A DNA stretch of 64,000 nucleotides. Source: an uncultured Microbacterium sp. Lineage in GTDB: Bacteria > Actinomycetota > Actinomycetes > Actinomycetales > Microbacteriaceae. This document shows positions 36,501-45,388 of this stretch, one piece after another (position 1 is the first letter of the stretch; every line of letters begins with the position of its first letter). The stretch lies in contig CAJYJO010000003.1 in the NCBI GenBank assembly GCA_913774845.1, positions 1-64,000 on the forward strand. Reading direction: 5' to 3'. Under the pieces are notes generated by a model that saw only the letters and a program-made list of their open reading frames with translations, did no database searches and was not told the DNA's origin. A program made the translations under genes and the position numbers.

Positions 36501-37987
36501 TCGGCATCCGTCTCGTCGATGGGCTCCCGTTCAGGGGCCGAACCGTCGTCGTCCCTGCCGACCTCGGCGGCGGCGGCCGCGCTCGACGCCTTCTCGTGGA
36601 AGACCGACAGGGCGTCGAGGAACTCCCGCGACCAGTCCTCGACGTCGTGGTCGCGCACGCGCTTGCGCAGGGCCCGCATGCGGCGTCCCTGCTCGGCGGC
36701 CGGCATGTCGATCGCCCGCACGATCTGGTCCTTAAGACCGTCGATGTCATGTGGATTGATGAGCAGGCTGCTGCCCATCTCGTCGGCGGCGCCGGCGAAT
36801 TCGCTCAGCAGCAGCACGCCGCGGTTGTCGATGCGGCTGGCCACGTACTCCTTCGCGACGAGGTTCATGCCGTCGCGCAGCGCCGTGACGAGCATCACGT
36901 CGGCGGCGAGGAACAGCGCCACCATCTCCTCGCGCGGGTACGACTGGTGCAGGTAGCGGATCGCGGTGTGCGTGGTCGTGTCGTAGTCGCCGTTGATGCG
37001 GCCGACGGTCATCTCGATCTCGTCGCGCAGCTGCACGTAGGCGTCGACGCGTTCGCGGCTCGGGCTCGCCACCTGCACGAGGGTGGCGTCCTCGACGGTG
37101 GCCCGGCCGTCTTCGAGCAGCTCCCCCCACGCCTTCAGACGGTGGCGGATGCCCTTGGTGTAGTCGAGACGGTCGACGCCCAGCAGGATCTTGCGCGGAT
37201 TGCCGAGTCCCTCACGGATCTCTTTGGCGCGCTGCTGGATCTCGGGCTTCTGTGCGAGCTCGATGTACGAGTCGGCGTCGATCGAGATGGGGAACGCCTT
37301 CGCGAGGGCGACGCGCGTCCCACCCGAGGCGTCGGGCACCAGGATGCCGCTCGCCTTGGTCTCGTACCGCAGCTGGCGTCGCACGGCTCGGGCGAAGTTG
37401 CCGGCGTCGGCCACCCGCTGAAATCCGATGACGTCGGCGCCGAGCAGGCCCTCGAGCACCTGCTTGCGCCACGGCAGCTGCGAGTAGAGCCCGTACGCGG
37501 GGAACGGGATGTGGTGGAAGTACCCGATCGTGAGGTCGGGCCGCAGCTCGCGCAGCATCTTCGGAACGAGCTGCAACTGGTAGTCCTGCACCCACACGAT
37601 CCCGCCCTCGGCGGAGACGTCGGCGGCAGCGCGAGCGAAGCGCTCGTTGACCTTGACGTAGGCGTCCCACCAGGCGCGCTTGTACGTGGGCGCGGCGATG
37701 ACGTCGTGGTAGAGCGGCCAAATGGTGTCGTTCGAGAAGCCCTCGTAGTACAGCTGCACGTCCGAGGCCGACAGGGTCACGGGAACGAGGTGCGTGCCCT
37801 CGAAGTCGAAGGGCTCGACGCTGGCATCGGCCTGGCCGGCCCATCCCACCCACGCGCCCTCGGCGCGGTGCATCACGGGTTCGAGAGCGGTGACGAGACC
37901 GCCGGGTGAGCGTCTCCACCCCTCTCCGTCGGGGGTGCGATCGACGGGCAGTCGGTTGGCGACGACGACGAACTCGGCCTGGGTCAC
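36497..37987 (-). CDS. otsA: Trehalose-6-phosphate synthase
   Basis: The 496-residue GT20 glycosyltransferase joins UDP- or GDP-glucose to glucose 6-phosphate. Seen are VVVANRLPVDR at the N-terminus, WVQDYQLQLVPKMLRELRP near residue 135 and the nucleotide-sugar site DGMNLVAKEYVASR near residue 370. The GTG start is placed 4 nt after GAGGAGG, a strong ribosome site; longer frames upstream are spurious. The C-terminal 30 residues after the catalytic domain are acidic and variable. Confidence 0.95.
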   Translation of the reverse strand: MTQAEFVVVANRLPVDRTPDGEGWRRSPGGLVTALEPVMHRAEGAWVGWAGQADASVEPFDFEGTHLVPVTLSASDVQLYYEGFSNDTIWPLYHDVIAAPTYKRAWWDAYVKVNERFARAAADVSAEGGIVWVQDYQLQLVPKMLRELRPDLTIGYFHHIPFPAYGLYSQLPWRKQVLEGLLGADVIGFQRVADAGNFARAVRRQLRYETKASGILVPDASGGTRVALAKAFPISIDADSYIELAQKPEIQQRAKEIREGLGNPRKILLGVDRLDYTKGIRHRLKAWGELLEDGRATVEDATLVQVASPSRERVDAYVQLRDEIEMTVGRINGDYDTTTHTAIRYLHQSYPREEMVALFLAADVMLVTALRDGMNLVAKEYVASRIDNRGVLLLSEFAGAADEMGSSLLINPHDIDGLKDQIVRAIDMPAAEQGRRMRALRKRVRDHDVEDWSREFLDALSVFHEKASSAAAAAEVGRDDDGSAPEREPIDETDAE

Positions 37988-38173
37988 AGGTCCTCCTCGG
38001 GGAATCGTCCTCAGGCTAACAGCGGGCCGGATGCCGTCGAGGGGGTGGACGGGGTGCGATAGACGCCCTCCCGTCGAGAGCCGTGCCGCCGCGGACCGAT
38101 CCGTTCCTCCGTCGCGATCGCGCGCGCCTGTCAAGGTCCGGCGGGCGATCCCGCCGCTCGATAGGTTGGGCGC

Positions 38174-38428
38174 ATGCGGCAGTACATCTTCGGCACCGGT
38201 CTCCTCAGCGCCATCACCGGCGGCGTCACGCTCCTGCGCGGTCTCAAGAACGACGAGCCGTTCACCTGGCGCACGGCGCTGGCGTGGCTGAGCTGGGGCA
38301 TCACTCTCGCGCTCGCGATCGGAGCGGTCGTCGACACGCGCCGCGCACGTCGGGGTCGCGTGATCGCGGGAGACTCCCCCGTCTCGAAGAAGCAGGAGAA
38401 GCTGTTCAAGAAGCGTCTCGCGCGCTGA
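38174..38428 (+). CDS. Small membrane protein
   Basis: The 84-residue protein has two hydrophobic segments (about residues 5-22 and 34-52) and a strongly basic C-terminus (KKQEKLFKKRLAR). A -10 box TAGGTT (38162-38167) lies 6 nt before the ATG, so it is probably a leaderless transcript, which supports the gene being real. Function unknown. It is divergent from otsA. Confidence 0.75.
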   Translation: MRQYIFGTGLLSAITGGVTLLRGLKNDEPFTWRTALAWLSWGITLALAIGAVVDTRRARRGRVIAGDSPVSKKQEKLFKKRLAR

Positions 38429-38440
38429 CCCGTAGACCTC

Positions 38441-38476
38441 GACGGATGCCATGACCGAACGGTCGTGGCATCCGTC
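38441..38476 (+). terminator. Terminator-like hairpin with GGATGCC/GGCATCC arms
   Basis: GACGGATGCCATGACC and GGTCGTGGCATCCGTC form a 16-bp stem (one G-U) with a 4-nt loop, 12 bp after the small membrane gene. A TCTTCGTC stretch follows. Confidence 0.8.
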
Positions 38477-38533
38477 GTCTTCGTCGGAGTGAGGTCAGCT
38501 CGGGCTGTTCGGGGTGGGTCACCGGCGGGCGGC

Positions 38534-38631
38534 GTGCACAACTCCGGAAAAAGCCGAGGCTCAGCAGCACCGACCCCCGGAATTGCGCGGAAGCCGGAAC
38601 CCGGCCAGACCGAATCTCCGGAGTTGTGCAC
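38534..38631. repeat. 98-bp palindromic repeat, same family as 19250, copy 3
   Basis: Exact 15-bp arms GTGCACAACTCCGGA and TCCGGAGTTGTGCAC flank a loop sharing the GACCCCCG word with copy 1. Arm bases differ from copy 1 in pairs (GCCGA to GCACA), keeping the stem. Confidence 0.85.
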
Positions 38632-38672
38632 CCCACCCCGCCCGCACCGGAGCGCCGCCGCGCCGGCGGGCG

Positions 38673-39860
38673 TCAGCGCGTCAGGATCAGCGCGTCGCCC
38701 TGACCGCCGCCGCCGCACAGCGCCACCGCGGCGGTGCCGCTCCCCCGCCGCACGAGCTCGTGCACGGCGTGCACGACGAGGCGGTTGCCCGAGACGCCGA
38801 TGGGGTGGCCGATCGCGATGCCCCCGCCGTGCGGGTTGACGACGTCGTCGTCCAGACCGAGCTCCGTCTGCGAGCGCGCGACGACCGCACCGAACGCCTC
38901 GTTGATCTCGACGAGGTCGAGGTCGGATGCCGAGATGCCCTGCTTCTCGAGGGCCCGGGCGATGGCACGGGCCGGCTGATCGTGCAGGGAGTTGTCGGGA
39001 CCGGCGACCTGGCCGGCGGCACCGACGACCGCGAGCACGTCCCAGCCGTGCTGCTCGGCGAGGCCGCGGGTGGTCACGACGACGGCGGAGGCGCCGTCGG
39101 AGATCTGCGAGGCGTTGCCCGCGGTGATCGAGCCGCCCTCGGCGAAGGCCGGGCGCAGTCTCGCGAGGGTCTCCACCGTCGTGTCGGCGCGGATCCCCTC
39201 GTCGGCGCTCACGACGACCGGATCGCCCTTGCGCTGCGGAATCGACACCGGAACGATCTCAGCGTCGAAGATCCCCTCCGCCTGCGCGGCGGCGGCGCGC
39301 TGGTGGGAGCGCGCGGCCACGGCATCCTGAGCTTCGCGCGTGACCTCGTACCGGGCGTTCGCGCGCTCGGTCGAGGCGCCCATGCTCTCGCGGTCGTACG
39401 CATCGGTGAGCCCGTCGTACGCCAGGTGGTCGAGCACCTCGACGGAGCCGTAGGCGTAGCCCTCGCGCGAGTTCATCAGCAGGTGCGGGGCGCGGGTCAT
39501 CGATTCCATGCCCGCGGCGACGACGACCGTCGCGTCACCGAGGCGCAGCATGCGCGCGGCGTCGATGATCGCGGTGAGCCCCGAGAGGCAGACCTTGTTG
39601 ATCGTGGCGCTGTGGACGTCCCACCCGATGCCGGCGGCGATCGCTGCCTGCCGTGCGGCGTTCTGCCCCGCTCCGGCCTGCAGCACCTGCCCCACGAGCA
39701 CGGCGTCGACGGACTCGGCCGGGATGCCGCCGCGCTCGAGCGCTCCACGGATGGCGGCGGCACCCAGCTGCACGGCGGTGAGTGCGGCGAGCTGGCCCTT
39801 CAGGCGCCCCTGCGGGGTGCGGGCGGCGGCGACGATGACGACGTCGTGGTCGGTGGTCAT
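38673..39860 (-). CDS. Acetyl-CoA C-acyltransferase (thiolase)
   Basis: The 395-residue thiolase has the acyl-binding Cys91 in NKVCLSG, the His in [14 protein letters not shown] near residue 350 and the second Cys in CGGGGQGDA near residue 382. It cleaves 3-oxoacyl-CoA with CoA. Its start overlaps the CoA-transferase subunit B stop (ATGA). Together they would convert a 3-oxoacid to acetyl-CoA plus acyl-CoA, as in acetoacetate use or the end of the beta-ketoadipate path. Which 3-oxoacid is not clear. Confidence 0.93.
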   Translation of the reverse strand: MTTDHDVVIVAAARTPQGRLKGQLAALTAVQLGAAAIRGALERGGIPAESVDAVLVGQVLQAGAGQNAARQAAIAAGIGWDVHSATINKVCLSGLTAIIDAARMLRLGDATVVVAAGMESMTRAPHLLMNSREGYAYGSVEVLDHLAYDGLTDAYDRESMGASTERANARYEVTREAQDAVAARSHQRAAAAQAEGIFDAEIVPVSIPQRKGDPVVVSADEGIRADTTVETLARLRPAFAEGGSITAGNASQISDGASAVVVTTRGLAEQHGWDVLAVVGAAGQVAGPDNSLHDQPARAIARALEKQGISASDLDLVEINEAFGAVVARSQTELGLDDDVVNPHGGGIAIGHPIGVSGNRLVVHAVHELVRRGSGTAAVALCGGGGQGDALILTR

Positions 39861-40507
39861 GCGATCTCCTCGGTGAGTCTCACGGTCAGCGGGGGCTCGG
39901 TGGCATCCCGCACCTCGTCGACGCTCACCCCGGGGGCCAGTTCGACGAGCACGAGTCCATCCTGCGTCACGTCGATGACGGCGAGGTCGGTGATGATGCG
40001 ATCGACCACGCCGCGACCCGTGAGGGGCAGCGAGCAGGAGTCGACGATCTTGGGCGAGCCGTCGCGGGCGACGTGCTCCATCAACACGATCACGCGCGCG
40101 GCGCCGTGGACGAGGTCCATCGCGCCGCCGGGACCCTTGACCATCTTCCCGGGGATCATCCAGTTCGCCAGATCTCCGGATGCCGACACCTGCATCGCCC
40201 CGAGGATGGCGGCGTCGATCTTGCCCCCGCGGATCATCCCGAAGCTCAGGGCCGAGTCGAAGAAGGCGGCGCCGGGGAGCGTCGTGACCGTCTCTTTGCC
40301 GGCGTTGATGAGGTCGGCATCCACCGCATCCTCGGTCGGGTAAGGGCCGACGCCGAGGATGCCGTTCTCGGACTGCAGCACGACGGTGACGCCGTCGGGG
40401 ACGTGGTTCGGCACGAGCGTGGGCAGGCCGATGCCGAGGTTGACGTACGAGCCGTCGGCGAGTTCGAGAGCGGCGCGAGCGGCCATCTCGGTGCGGGACA
40501 GAGGCAT
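39857..40507 (-). CDS. 3-oxoacid CoA-transferase subunit B
   Basis: The 216-residue protein is a SCOT/PcaJ-type beta subunit. The catalytic Glu47, which forms the CoA thioester, is in [24 protein letters not shown] near residue 23 is also typical. It moves CoA from succinyl-CoA to a 3-oxoacid together with subunit A, encoded 125 bp upstream. The gap between the subunits is unusually long for this operon because it holds a three-copy repeat. It overlaps the thiolase gene by 4 nt. Confidence 0.94.
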   Translation of the reverse strand: MPLSRTEMAARAALELADGSYVNLGIGLPTLVPNHVPDGVTVVLQSENGILGVGPYPTEDAVDADLINAGKETVTTLPGAAFFDSALSFGMIRGGKIDAAILGAMQVSASGDLANWMIPGKMVKGPGGAMDLVHGAARVIVLMEHVARDGSPKIVDSCSLPLTGRGVVDRIITDLAVIDVTQDGLVLVELAPGVSVDEVRDATEPPLTVRLTEEIA

Positions 40508-40535
40508 GTCAGGACTCCTTCACGGACAGGGCGGA

Positions 40536-40690
40536 GGTCCCTGAGCCTGTCGAACGGCACAACGGCATCATCACGACTCCCTCACAGACGGAACGAAGGT
40601 CCCTGAGCCCGTCGAACGGCACAACGGCATCATCAGGACTCCCTCGCAGACGGAACGGAGGTCCCTGAGCCTGTCGAAGGGACCGGGCCC
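40536..40690. repeat. 62-bp tandem repeats with CTGAGCCTGTCGAA core
   Basis: GGTCCCTGAGC begins at 40536, 40598 and 40660, exactly 62 bp apart. Each unit also holds an AGGACTCC word and CGGCACAACGGCATCATC. Only the last copy keeps the full AGGGACC right arm; the others read ACGGCAC there. The array separates scoA-like and scoB-like genes and runs into the 3' end of the subunit A gene. Confidence 0.92.
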
Positions 40691-41463
40691 GGCTCCGCGA
40701 AACCCTCACGGACGGTGCGCTTCTCGATGCGCTTCTCGACCTCGCCGACCGCCACGATGCGGTGGACGTACACACCGGGGAGGTGGACGGCATCCGGGTC
40801 CAGCTCCCCCGGCTCGACGAGGTGCTCGACCTGCACGATGCAGGTGCGGCCGGCCATCGCGGCCAGCGGGTTGAAGCTGCGCGCGGCCTTGCGGAAGACG
40901 AGGTTGCCGTGCCGGTCGCCCTTCCAGGCGTGCACGAGCGAGAAGTCGGTGGTGATGGCCTCCTCGAGCACGAATTCGCGCGGCTCGCCGTCCACGGCGA
41001 ACGTGCGCACGTCCTTCGGCGGGGAGGCGACGGCGACGCCTCCGGCGCCGTCGTACCGGCGGGGCAGGCCGCCCTCGGCGACCTGCGTACCGACACCGGT
41101 CTGTGTGAAGAACGCCGCGATCCCCGACCCGCCCGCGCGCAGTTTCTCGGCGAGGGTGCCCTGCGGCGTGAGCTCGAGCTCGAGCTCACCGGAGAGGAAC
41201 TGCCGCTCGAACTCCTTGTTCTCTCCGACGTACGACGAGGTCATCTTGCGGATGCGACCGGCCCCGAGCAGGATGCCGAGCCCCCAGTCGTCGACGCCGC
41301 AGTTGTTCGACACGACCGACAGATCGCGGGTGCCCTGCGCGAGCAGTGCCTCGATGAGGGCGATGGGGTTGCCCGAGAGGCCGAACCCGCCGACGGCGAG
41401 CGAGGCCCCGTCGGGGATGTCGGCGACGGCTTCGGCGGCGGTGGCGACGGTCTTGTCGATCAC
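40633..41463 (-). CDS. 3-oxoacid CoA-transferase subunit A
   Basis: The 276-residue alpha subunit has the family motif AVGGFGLSGNPIALIEAL near residue 23 and NNCGVDDWGLGILL near residue 55. The GTG start lies 5 nt after AAGGAG. The conserved domain ends near the KRIEKRTVR stretch (about residue 252); the last 20 or so residues, including GPVPSTGSGTSVP, are encoded by the palindromic repeat DNA and look like an invaded 3' end. It pairs with subunit B downstream. An IclR regulator is divergent. Confidence 0.93.
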   Translation of the reverse strand: MIDKTVATAAEAVADIPDGASLAVGGFGLSGNPIALIEALLAQGTRDLSVVSNNCGVDDWGLGILLGAGRIRKMTSSYVGENKEFERQFLSGELELELTPQGTLAEKLRAGGSGIAAFFTQTGVGTQVAEGGLPRRYDGAGGVAVASPPKDVRTFAVDGEPREFVLEEAITTDFSLVHAWKGDRHGNLVFRKAARSFNPLAAMAGRTCIVQVEHLVEPGELDPDAVHLPGVYVHRIVAVGEVEKRIEKRTVREGFAEPGPVPSTGSGTSVPSARES

Positions 41464-41566
41464 GCGAACTCCTTCGTCTGTGCGTCCTCCCACGGTGCGT
41501 CGCCGACGCCTCCCGCGTCGAGCGGGCGCTTGTCATGTGGATGCCGCTGGGCGTAGCGTCCACATC

Positions 41567-42349
41567 GTGGACAACGTCGTTCGAACCGTTCCCGGAGCGC
41601 AGGCCATCGCCCGCGCGGCCCATCTGCTCCGCCTGGTCACCGCGGCCGGGGCGACGGGCGCGACGGTCGCCGACCTGGCGCGGGGCAGCGATCTGACCCG
41701 TCCCACCGTCCACCGCCTGCTCACCGCGCTCCGCGTCGAGGGGCTCGTCGACCGCGACGAGGCGACGGGGCACTGGCTGCCCGGGCCGGAGCTGTATCTG
41801 ATGGGCAGCGTCGCGGCATCCCGTTTCGACATCACCTCGACCGCGCGCGACATCGTGCGCTCCCTCGCGGTGCGCACCGAGGAGAGTGCCTTCCTGTCGG
41901 TGCGGCGCGGCGACGAGACGGTCTGCCTGGTCCGCGAGGACGGGAGCTTCCCGATCCGATCCTTCGTCCTGTCGGAGGGCGTGCGCTTCCCCCTCGGCGT
42001 GGCCTCGGCGGGATTGGCGATCCTCGCGTTCCTGCCGCCGCTCGATGTCGACGCGTATCTCGAGCGGCATCCGGAACTCGGCGAGAAGTGGGGAGCGTCG
42101 CACTCCCCCGCACGTCTTCGCGGACGGATCCGCGACACGCAGGCCCGGGGGTACGCCGTGAATCCGGGACTCATCGTCGAAGGCAGCTGGGGCCTGGGCG
42201 CCGCCGTCTTCACGCGCACGGGCGATCCGCAGTGGGCGCTGAGCCTAACGGGCGTGGAGTTCCGCTTCGGCGGCGAGCGCCTCGCCGAGCTGGGTCGCAT
42301 CCTCCTCGCCCACGCCCACCAGCTGTCGACGCGGATTTCGGGGCGCTGA
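41567..42349 (+). CDS. IclR-family transcriptional regulator
   Basis: The 260-residue protein has an N-terminal winged helix-turn-helix (about residues 14-75; VADLARGSDLTRPTVHRLL) and a C-terminal IclR effector domain. The GTG start is placed 7 nt after a TAGCGT -10 box (41554-41559), so it is probably leaderless. It is divergent from the CoA-transferase/thiolase operon, which is its likely target; IclR proteins often control beta-ketoadipate genes (PcaR, PcaU). Confidence 0.9.
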   Translation: MDNVVRTVPGAQAIARAAHLLRLVTAAGATGATVADLARGSDLTRPTVHRLLTALRVEGLVDRDEATGHWLPGPELYLMGSVAASRFDITSTARDIVRSLAVRTEESAFLSVRRGDETVCLVREDGSFPIRSFVLSEGVRFPLGVASAGLAILAFLPPLDVDAYLERHPELGEKWGASHSPARLRGRIRDTQARGYAVNPGLIVEGSWGLGAAVFTRTGDPQWALSLTGVEFRFGGERLAELGRILLAHAHQLSTRISGR

Positions 42350-42363
42350 CGTCCGACCAATAG

Positions 42364-42389
42364 ATACCTCAGGTATATACCTGCGGTAT
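42364..42389. promoter_or_regulatory. Two adjacent 13-bp palindromes, putative MarR operator
   Basis: ATACCTCAGGTAT (42364-42376) and ATACCTGCGGTAT (42377-42389) are back to back. The second overlaps the TATACT -10 box (42387-42392), which lies 7 nt before the MarR ATG. Binding would block transcription, so autorepression is expected. Confidence 0.75.
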
Positions 42390-42399
42390 ACTTCTAGAT

Positions 42400-42927
42400 A
42401 TGACCCGTGACGACGACCTGCAGACGCTGCTGCTCGCAGTCCACGCGCTCACCCGGATCGCCGCTCTCGACACGCAGACCGAGGCGCCCGCCGCCCAGTG
42501 GCGCACGCTGACGCTATTGCGCGACCACGGCCCGCAGCGCCTCGGCGATCTCGCGACCCTGAGTCGCGTGACGCAGCCGGGCATGACCCGACTCGTCCAC
42601 CAGATGGACGCGGCGGGGCTCGTGGAGCGCCGCCGGCACCCCGACGATTCGCGCGTGAGCGTGATCGCCGCGACCACCGAAGGCCTGGCCGCGCTGGCCG
42701 GCTGGTACGAGCAGTTCCGCGCCGCCCTCGCCCCCCACGTCGCCGACCTCTCGGGGAGCGAATGGGATGCCGTGGGCGTCGCCGCCGCCGCGCTGTCGCT
42801 GCGCGTGGGGATGGCACCCACCGCACCGGGTCGCACGAAAACCATCGACGACGAAGACGACGCCGACTCGACCGATGATCGCGGAGCCCTCGCGGGAGCC
42901 GCAGAAGAACAGGAGGTGGTCCGGTGA
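42400..42927 (+). CDS. MarR-family transcriptional regulator
   Basis: The 175-residue protein has a winged helix-turn-helix at about residues 35-105 (LGDLATLSRVTQPGMTRLVH, then the wing RRRHPDDSRVSV). The C-terminal 35 residues are acidic. TATACT 7 nt before the ATG shows a leaderless transcript. It overlaps the MFS gene by 4 nt (GTGA), so the efflux pump and its likely repressor are co-transcribed from a promoter covered by two palindromes. Confidence 0.92.
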   Translation: MTRDDDLQTLLLAVHALTRIAALDTQTEAPAAQWRTLTLLRDHGPQRLGDLATLSRVTQPGMTRLVHQMDAAGLVERRRHPDDSRVSVIAATTEGLAALAGWYEQFRAALAPHVADLSGSEWDAVGVAAAALSLRVGMAPTAPGRTKTIDDEDDADSTDDRGALAGAAEEQEVVR

Positions 42928-44165
42928 GTGCCGGTACCGCAGCAGTCCGCAAGGCGCCCAGCGTCTGGAAACAGCCCGCTCAGGTGTGGGCGGTCGCGTT
43001 CGCGTGCGTCGTGGCGTTCATGGGCATCGGCTTGGTCGACCCCATCCTGCCGGCCATCGCCGAGTCGCTGAAGGCGTCGCCGGTCGAGACCGAGCTGCTG
43101 TTCACCAGCTACCTCGTCGTCACCGGCCTCGCGATGCTCGTCACGAGCTGGATCTCGAGCCGCATCGGCGCAAAGGCCACCCTTCTCGTGGGCCTGGGCC
43201 TGATCGTCGTCTTCGCGTTCTTCTGCGCGGTCAGCGGGAGCGTCGACGCGGTCATCGGCTTCCGCGCCGGGTGGGGTCTGGGTAACGCCCTCTTCATCTC
43301 CACGGCGCTGGCGACCATCGTGGGCGCAGCCTCCGGCGGCAGCTCCGCGGCGATCATCCTCTACGAAGCGGCTCTCGGCCTCGGCATCGCGGTGGGACCG
43401 CTGCTCGGCGGCATCCTGGGCGAGGTCAGCTGGCGCGGGCCGTTCTTCGGCGTCGTGGTGCTGATGGCGATCGCGTTCGTCGCCGTGCTCGCTCTCCTGC
43501 GCGGACCGAAGCCCGAGCGCACGCCGCTCCCCTTCAGCGCGCCGTTCCGCGCGCTGGGGCGTCCGGCGCTGGCGATCCTCGCGGCGACCGCGCTGTTCTA
43601 CAACATCGGCTTCTTCACGCTGCTGGCGTTCTCGCCGTTCCCCCTCGGCTTCGGGGCGATGGGCATCGGCCTGACCTTCTTCGGCTGGGGCGTGGGCCTG
43701 GCGATCACGAGCGTCTGGGTCGCTCCCCTGCTGCTGCGCCGCCTGCGGCTGACCACGGTGCTGCTGATCGCTCTGCCGCTGCTAGCTCTCGACCTGCTCG
43801 TCGCCGCCTTCCTGGTCTCGTCGGCGGCCGCCCTGGTCGTCTGCATCATCGTCGGCGGTCTCGTGCTCGGCGTCGTCAACACCGCGCTCACCGAGGCCGT
43901 CATGGAGGCCACCGACCTGCCCCGCTCGGTCGCCTCGTCGGCGTACTCCGCCGTGCGCTTCCTCGGCGGGGCGGTCGCTCCCCCGCTCGCGGCTCTGCTG
44001 TGGCACGCCTACGGCGCCGGCGTCCCCTACGTGATGGCCGCGGTCTCGGTCGCGATCTCGGCCGCGTGCATCCTGTTCGGTCGGCGTCTGCTCGCCCACG
44101 TCGACGGCGCGCACCCGGATGCCGCCGACGAGGGCGCCGCGGTGCTGGTCGGCGACGCGGCCTGA
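42924..44165 (+). CDS. MFS efflux transporter
   Basis: The 413-residue protein has about twelve hydrophobic helices. DPILPAIAESL near residue 37 and the positions of the loop residues fit the drug-efflux MFS group. The GTG start overlaps the marR stop, with AGGAGG 8-9 nt before it. It probably exports a compound that releases the MarR repressor. A GC-rich hairpin follows the stop. Confidence 0.9.
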   Translation: MSAGTAAVRKAPSVWKQPAQVWAVAFACVVAFMGIGLVDPILPAIAESLKASPVETELLFTSYLVVTGLAMLVTSWISSRIGAKATLLVGLGLIVVFAFFCAVSGSVDAVIGFRAGWGLGNALFISTALATIVGAASGGSSAAIILYEAALGLGIAVGPLLGGILGEVSWRGPFFGVVVLMAIAFVAVLALLRGPKPERTPLPFSAPFRALGRPALAILAATALFYNIGFFTLLAFSPFPLGFGAMGIGLTFFGWGVGLAITSVWVAPLLLRRLRLTTVLLIALPLLALDLLVAAFLVSSAAALVVCIIVGGLVLGVVNTALTEAVMEATDLPRSVASSAYSAVRFLGGAVAPPLAALLWHAYGAGVPYVMAAVSVAISAACILFGRRLLAHVDGAHPDAADEGAAVLVGDAA

Positions 44166-44175
44166 CGCGGTCTCA

Positions 44176-44216
44176 GGCGCCCCGCCCTCGCGCTTCGTGC
44201 GCGGGGGTGGGCGCCC
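44176..44216 (+). terminator. Terminator-like GC hairpin after the MFS gene
   Basis: GGCGCCCCGCCC and GGGGGTGGGCGCC pair with an inner GCGC-TTC-GTGC segment, 10 bp after the stop. The remaining 187 bp to the next gene hold no recognised element. Confidence 0.7.
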
Positions 44217-44403
44217 CGGGGTTCCGCACAGGTAGATCCGGATACCGACGTTCGCTATTCCGCGTCTACCGGTACCCGGACGGCATTGGGCAGAAAAGGA
44301 GCGGGCCCGGCCCATCAGGGGTCCGGGATTCACCCGCAAGGGCCACGGAATTCACCCGTGTCGCTGGAGTCCTGGCCGCACCTCGCCTTGGTCGACTTAT
44401 CCC

Positions 44404-45384
44404 ATGACCGAGACCCTCGCCTGGACCGTCTGCGCCGTCGCCGCTGTCATCTCCGTCGCCCTGCTGACGGGGATGCGACGGAGGTACCGTTCCACCGCTG
44501 ATGCGACGCGGCAGGAGCACGCCGCCGCGATGACCGCCCTCGACGCCGAGCACTTGCAGGCCCGCGAAGAGCTGCGGGCGAGTCTCAGCGCCGCGATCGT
44601 CACCGAGGCCTCGGCGAGGGAGGCTGAGCGCCAGCGTGCTGAAGCCATCCTCGATTACACCCGTCGCGCCCTGACATGGGATCAGGTAGCTCACGCCGAC
44701 ATCGTCGCGGCGCTGGAGGCCGAGCGCATAGATGCCGTGGTCGCGACGAACGTCGTCCGTACGGTCGCGGCCGAGGGACGCGCCTTCGTCGAACAGATCG
44801 ACCACGTCGTGCTCACCGACCGCGACGCCGTCGTCATCGAGGGAAAGCACTGGACAGGACTGACGTTCGACGGTGTGCGACCGCAGGAGGCGCACGCGGG
44901 TCTGGGTGCACTCTTCGACGAGGACGACCTGTCGGGCGAGTTCGCGCTCAATCTCACGCGGCGTCCGGGAGGCACGCTCGCGGTCCGTCTCACATCGACG
45001 GCGTCCTTCGCCGCGGGGACGACCAACCGACCCCCGAGGGCGCAGGCTCGCGCGCACGCCGCGCACCTCAAAGACGCCCTGGTCGCCGCAGGCCACGACA
45101 TCGCCTGGATCACACCGGTGGTGTACTACTCGCACCGCGACGGTGTGCTGGTCGCGGACACCCCGGCGACCGGCAACGGCCCCGGCCGGGTCGCCGGCCG
45201 GACGCAGACCCCGGTGGTGGGCGACCCCCGCACCTTGCAGCGCTGGCTGGGGCGCACGCTCCGCCCCGCTCGGTCGTCGACGCCGGCGTGGGACCTCGAG
45301 GGGATCGCCCAGCAGCTCCGCGCGTGGGGCGCGGACCTGGAAGGAACGGGGAGCTACCGCGACCGCTGGCAGAGCATCCTCTGA
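44404..45384 (+). CDS. NERD-domain protein with N-terminal membrane anchor
   Basis: The 326-residue protein has a transmembrane segment (about residues 5-24), an Ala/Glu-rich coiled coil (about 30-85) and a nuclease-related domain (NERD) with IDHVVLTDRDAVVIEGKHW near residue 135; the E-x-K pair is the nuclease-like core. The C-terminal part is not recognised. NERD proteins are thought to act on nucleic acids, but few are proven. It stands alone and converges with the Nudix gene, 4 bp apart. Confidence 0.78.
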   Translation: MTETLAWTVCAVAAVISVALLTGMRRRYRSTADATRQEHAAAMTALDAEHLQAREELRASLSAAIVTEASAREAERQRAEAILDYTRRALTWDQVAHADIVAALEAERIDAVVATNVVRTVAAEGRAFVEQIDHVVLTDRDAVVIEGKHWTGLTFDGVRPQEAHAGLGALFDEDDLSGEFALNLTRRPGGTLAVRLTSTASFAAGTTNRPPRAQARAHAAHLKDALVAAGHDIAWITPVVYYSHRDGVLVADTPATGNGPGRVAGRTQTPVVGDPRTLQRWLGRTLRPARSSTPAWDLEGIAQQLRAWGADLEGTGSYRDRWQSIL

Positions 45385-45388
45385 CGCC

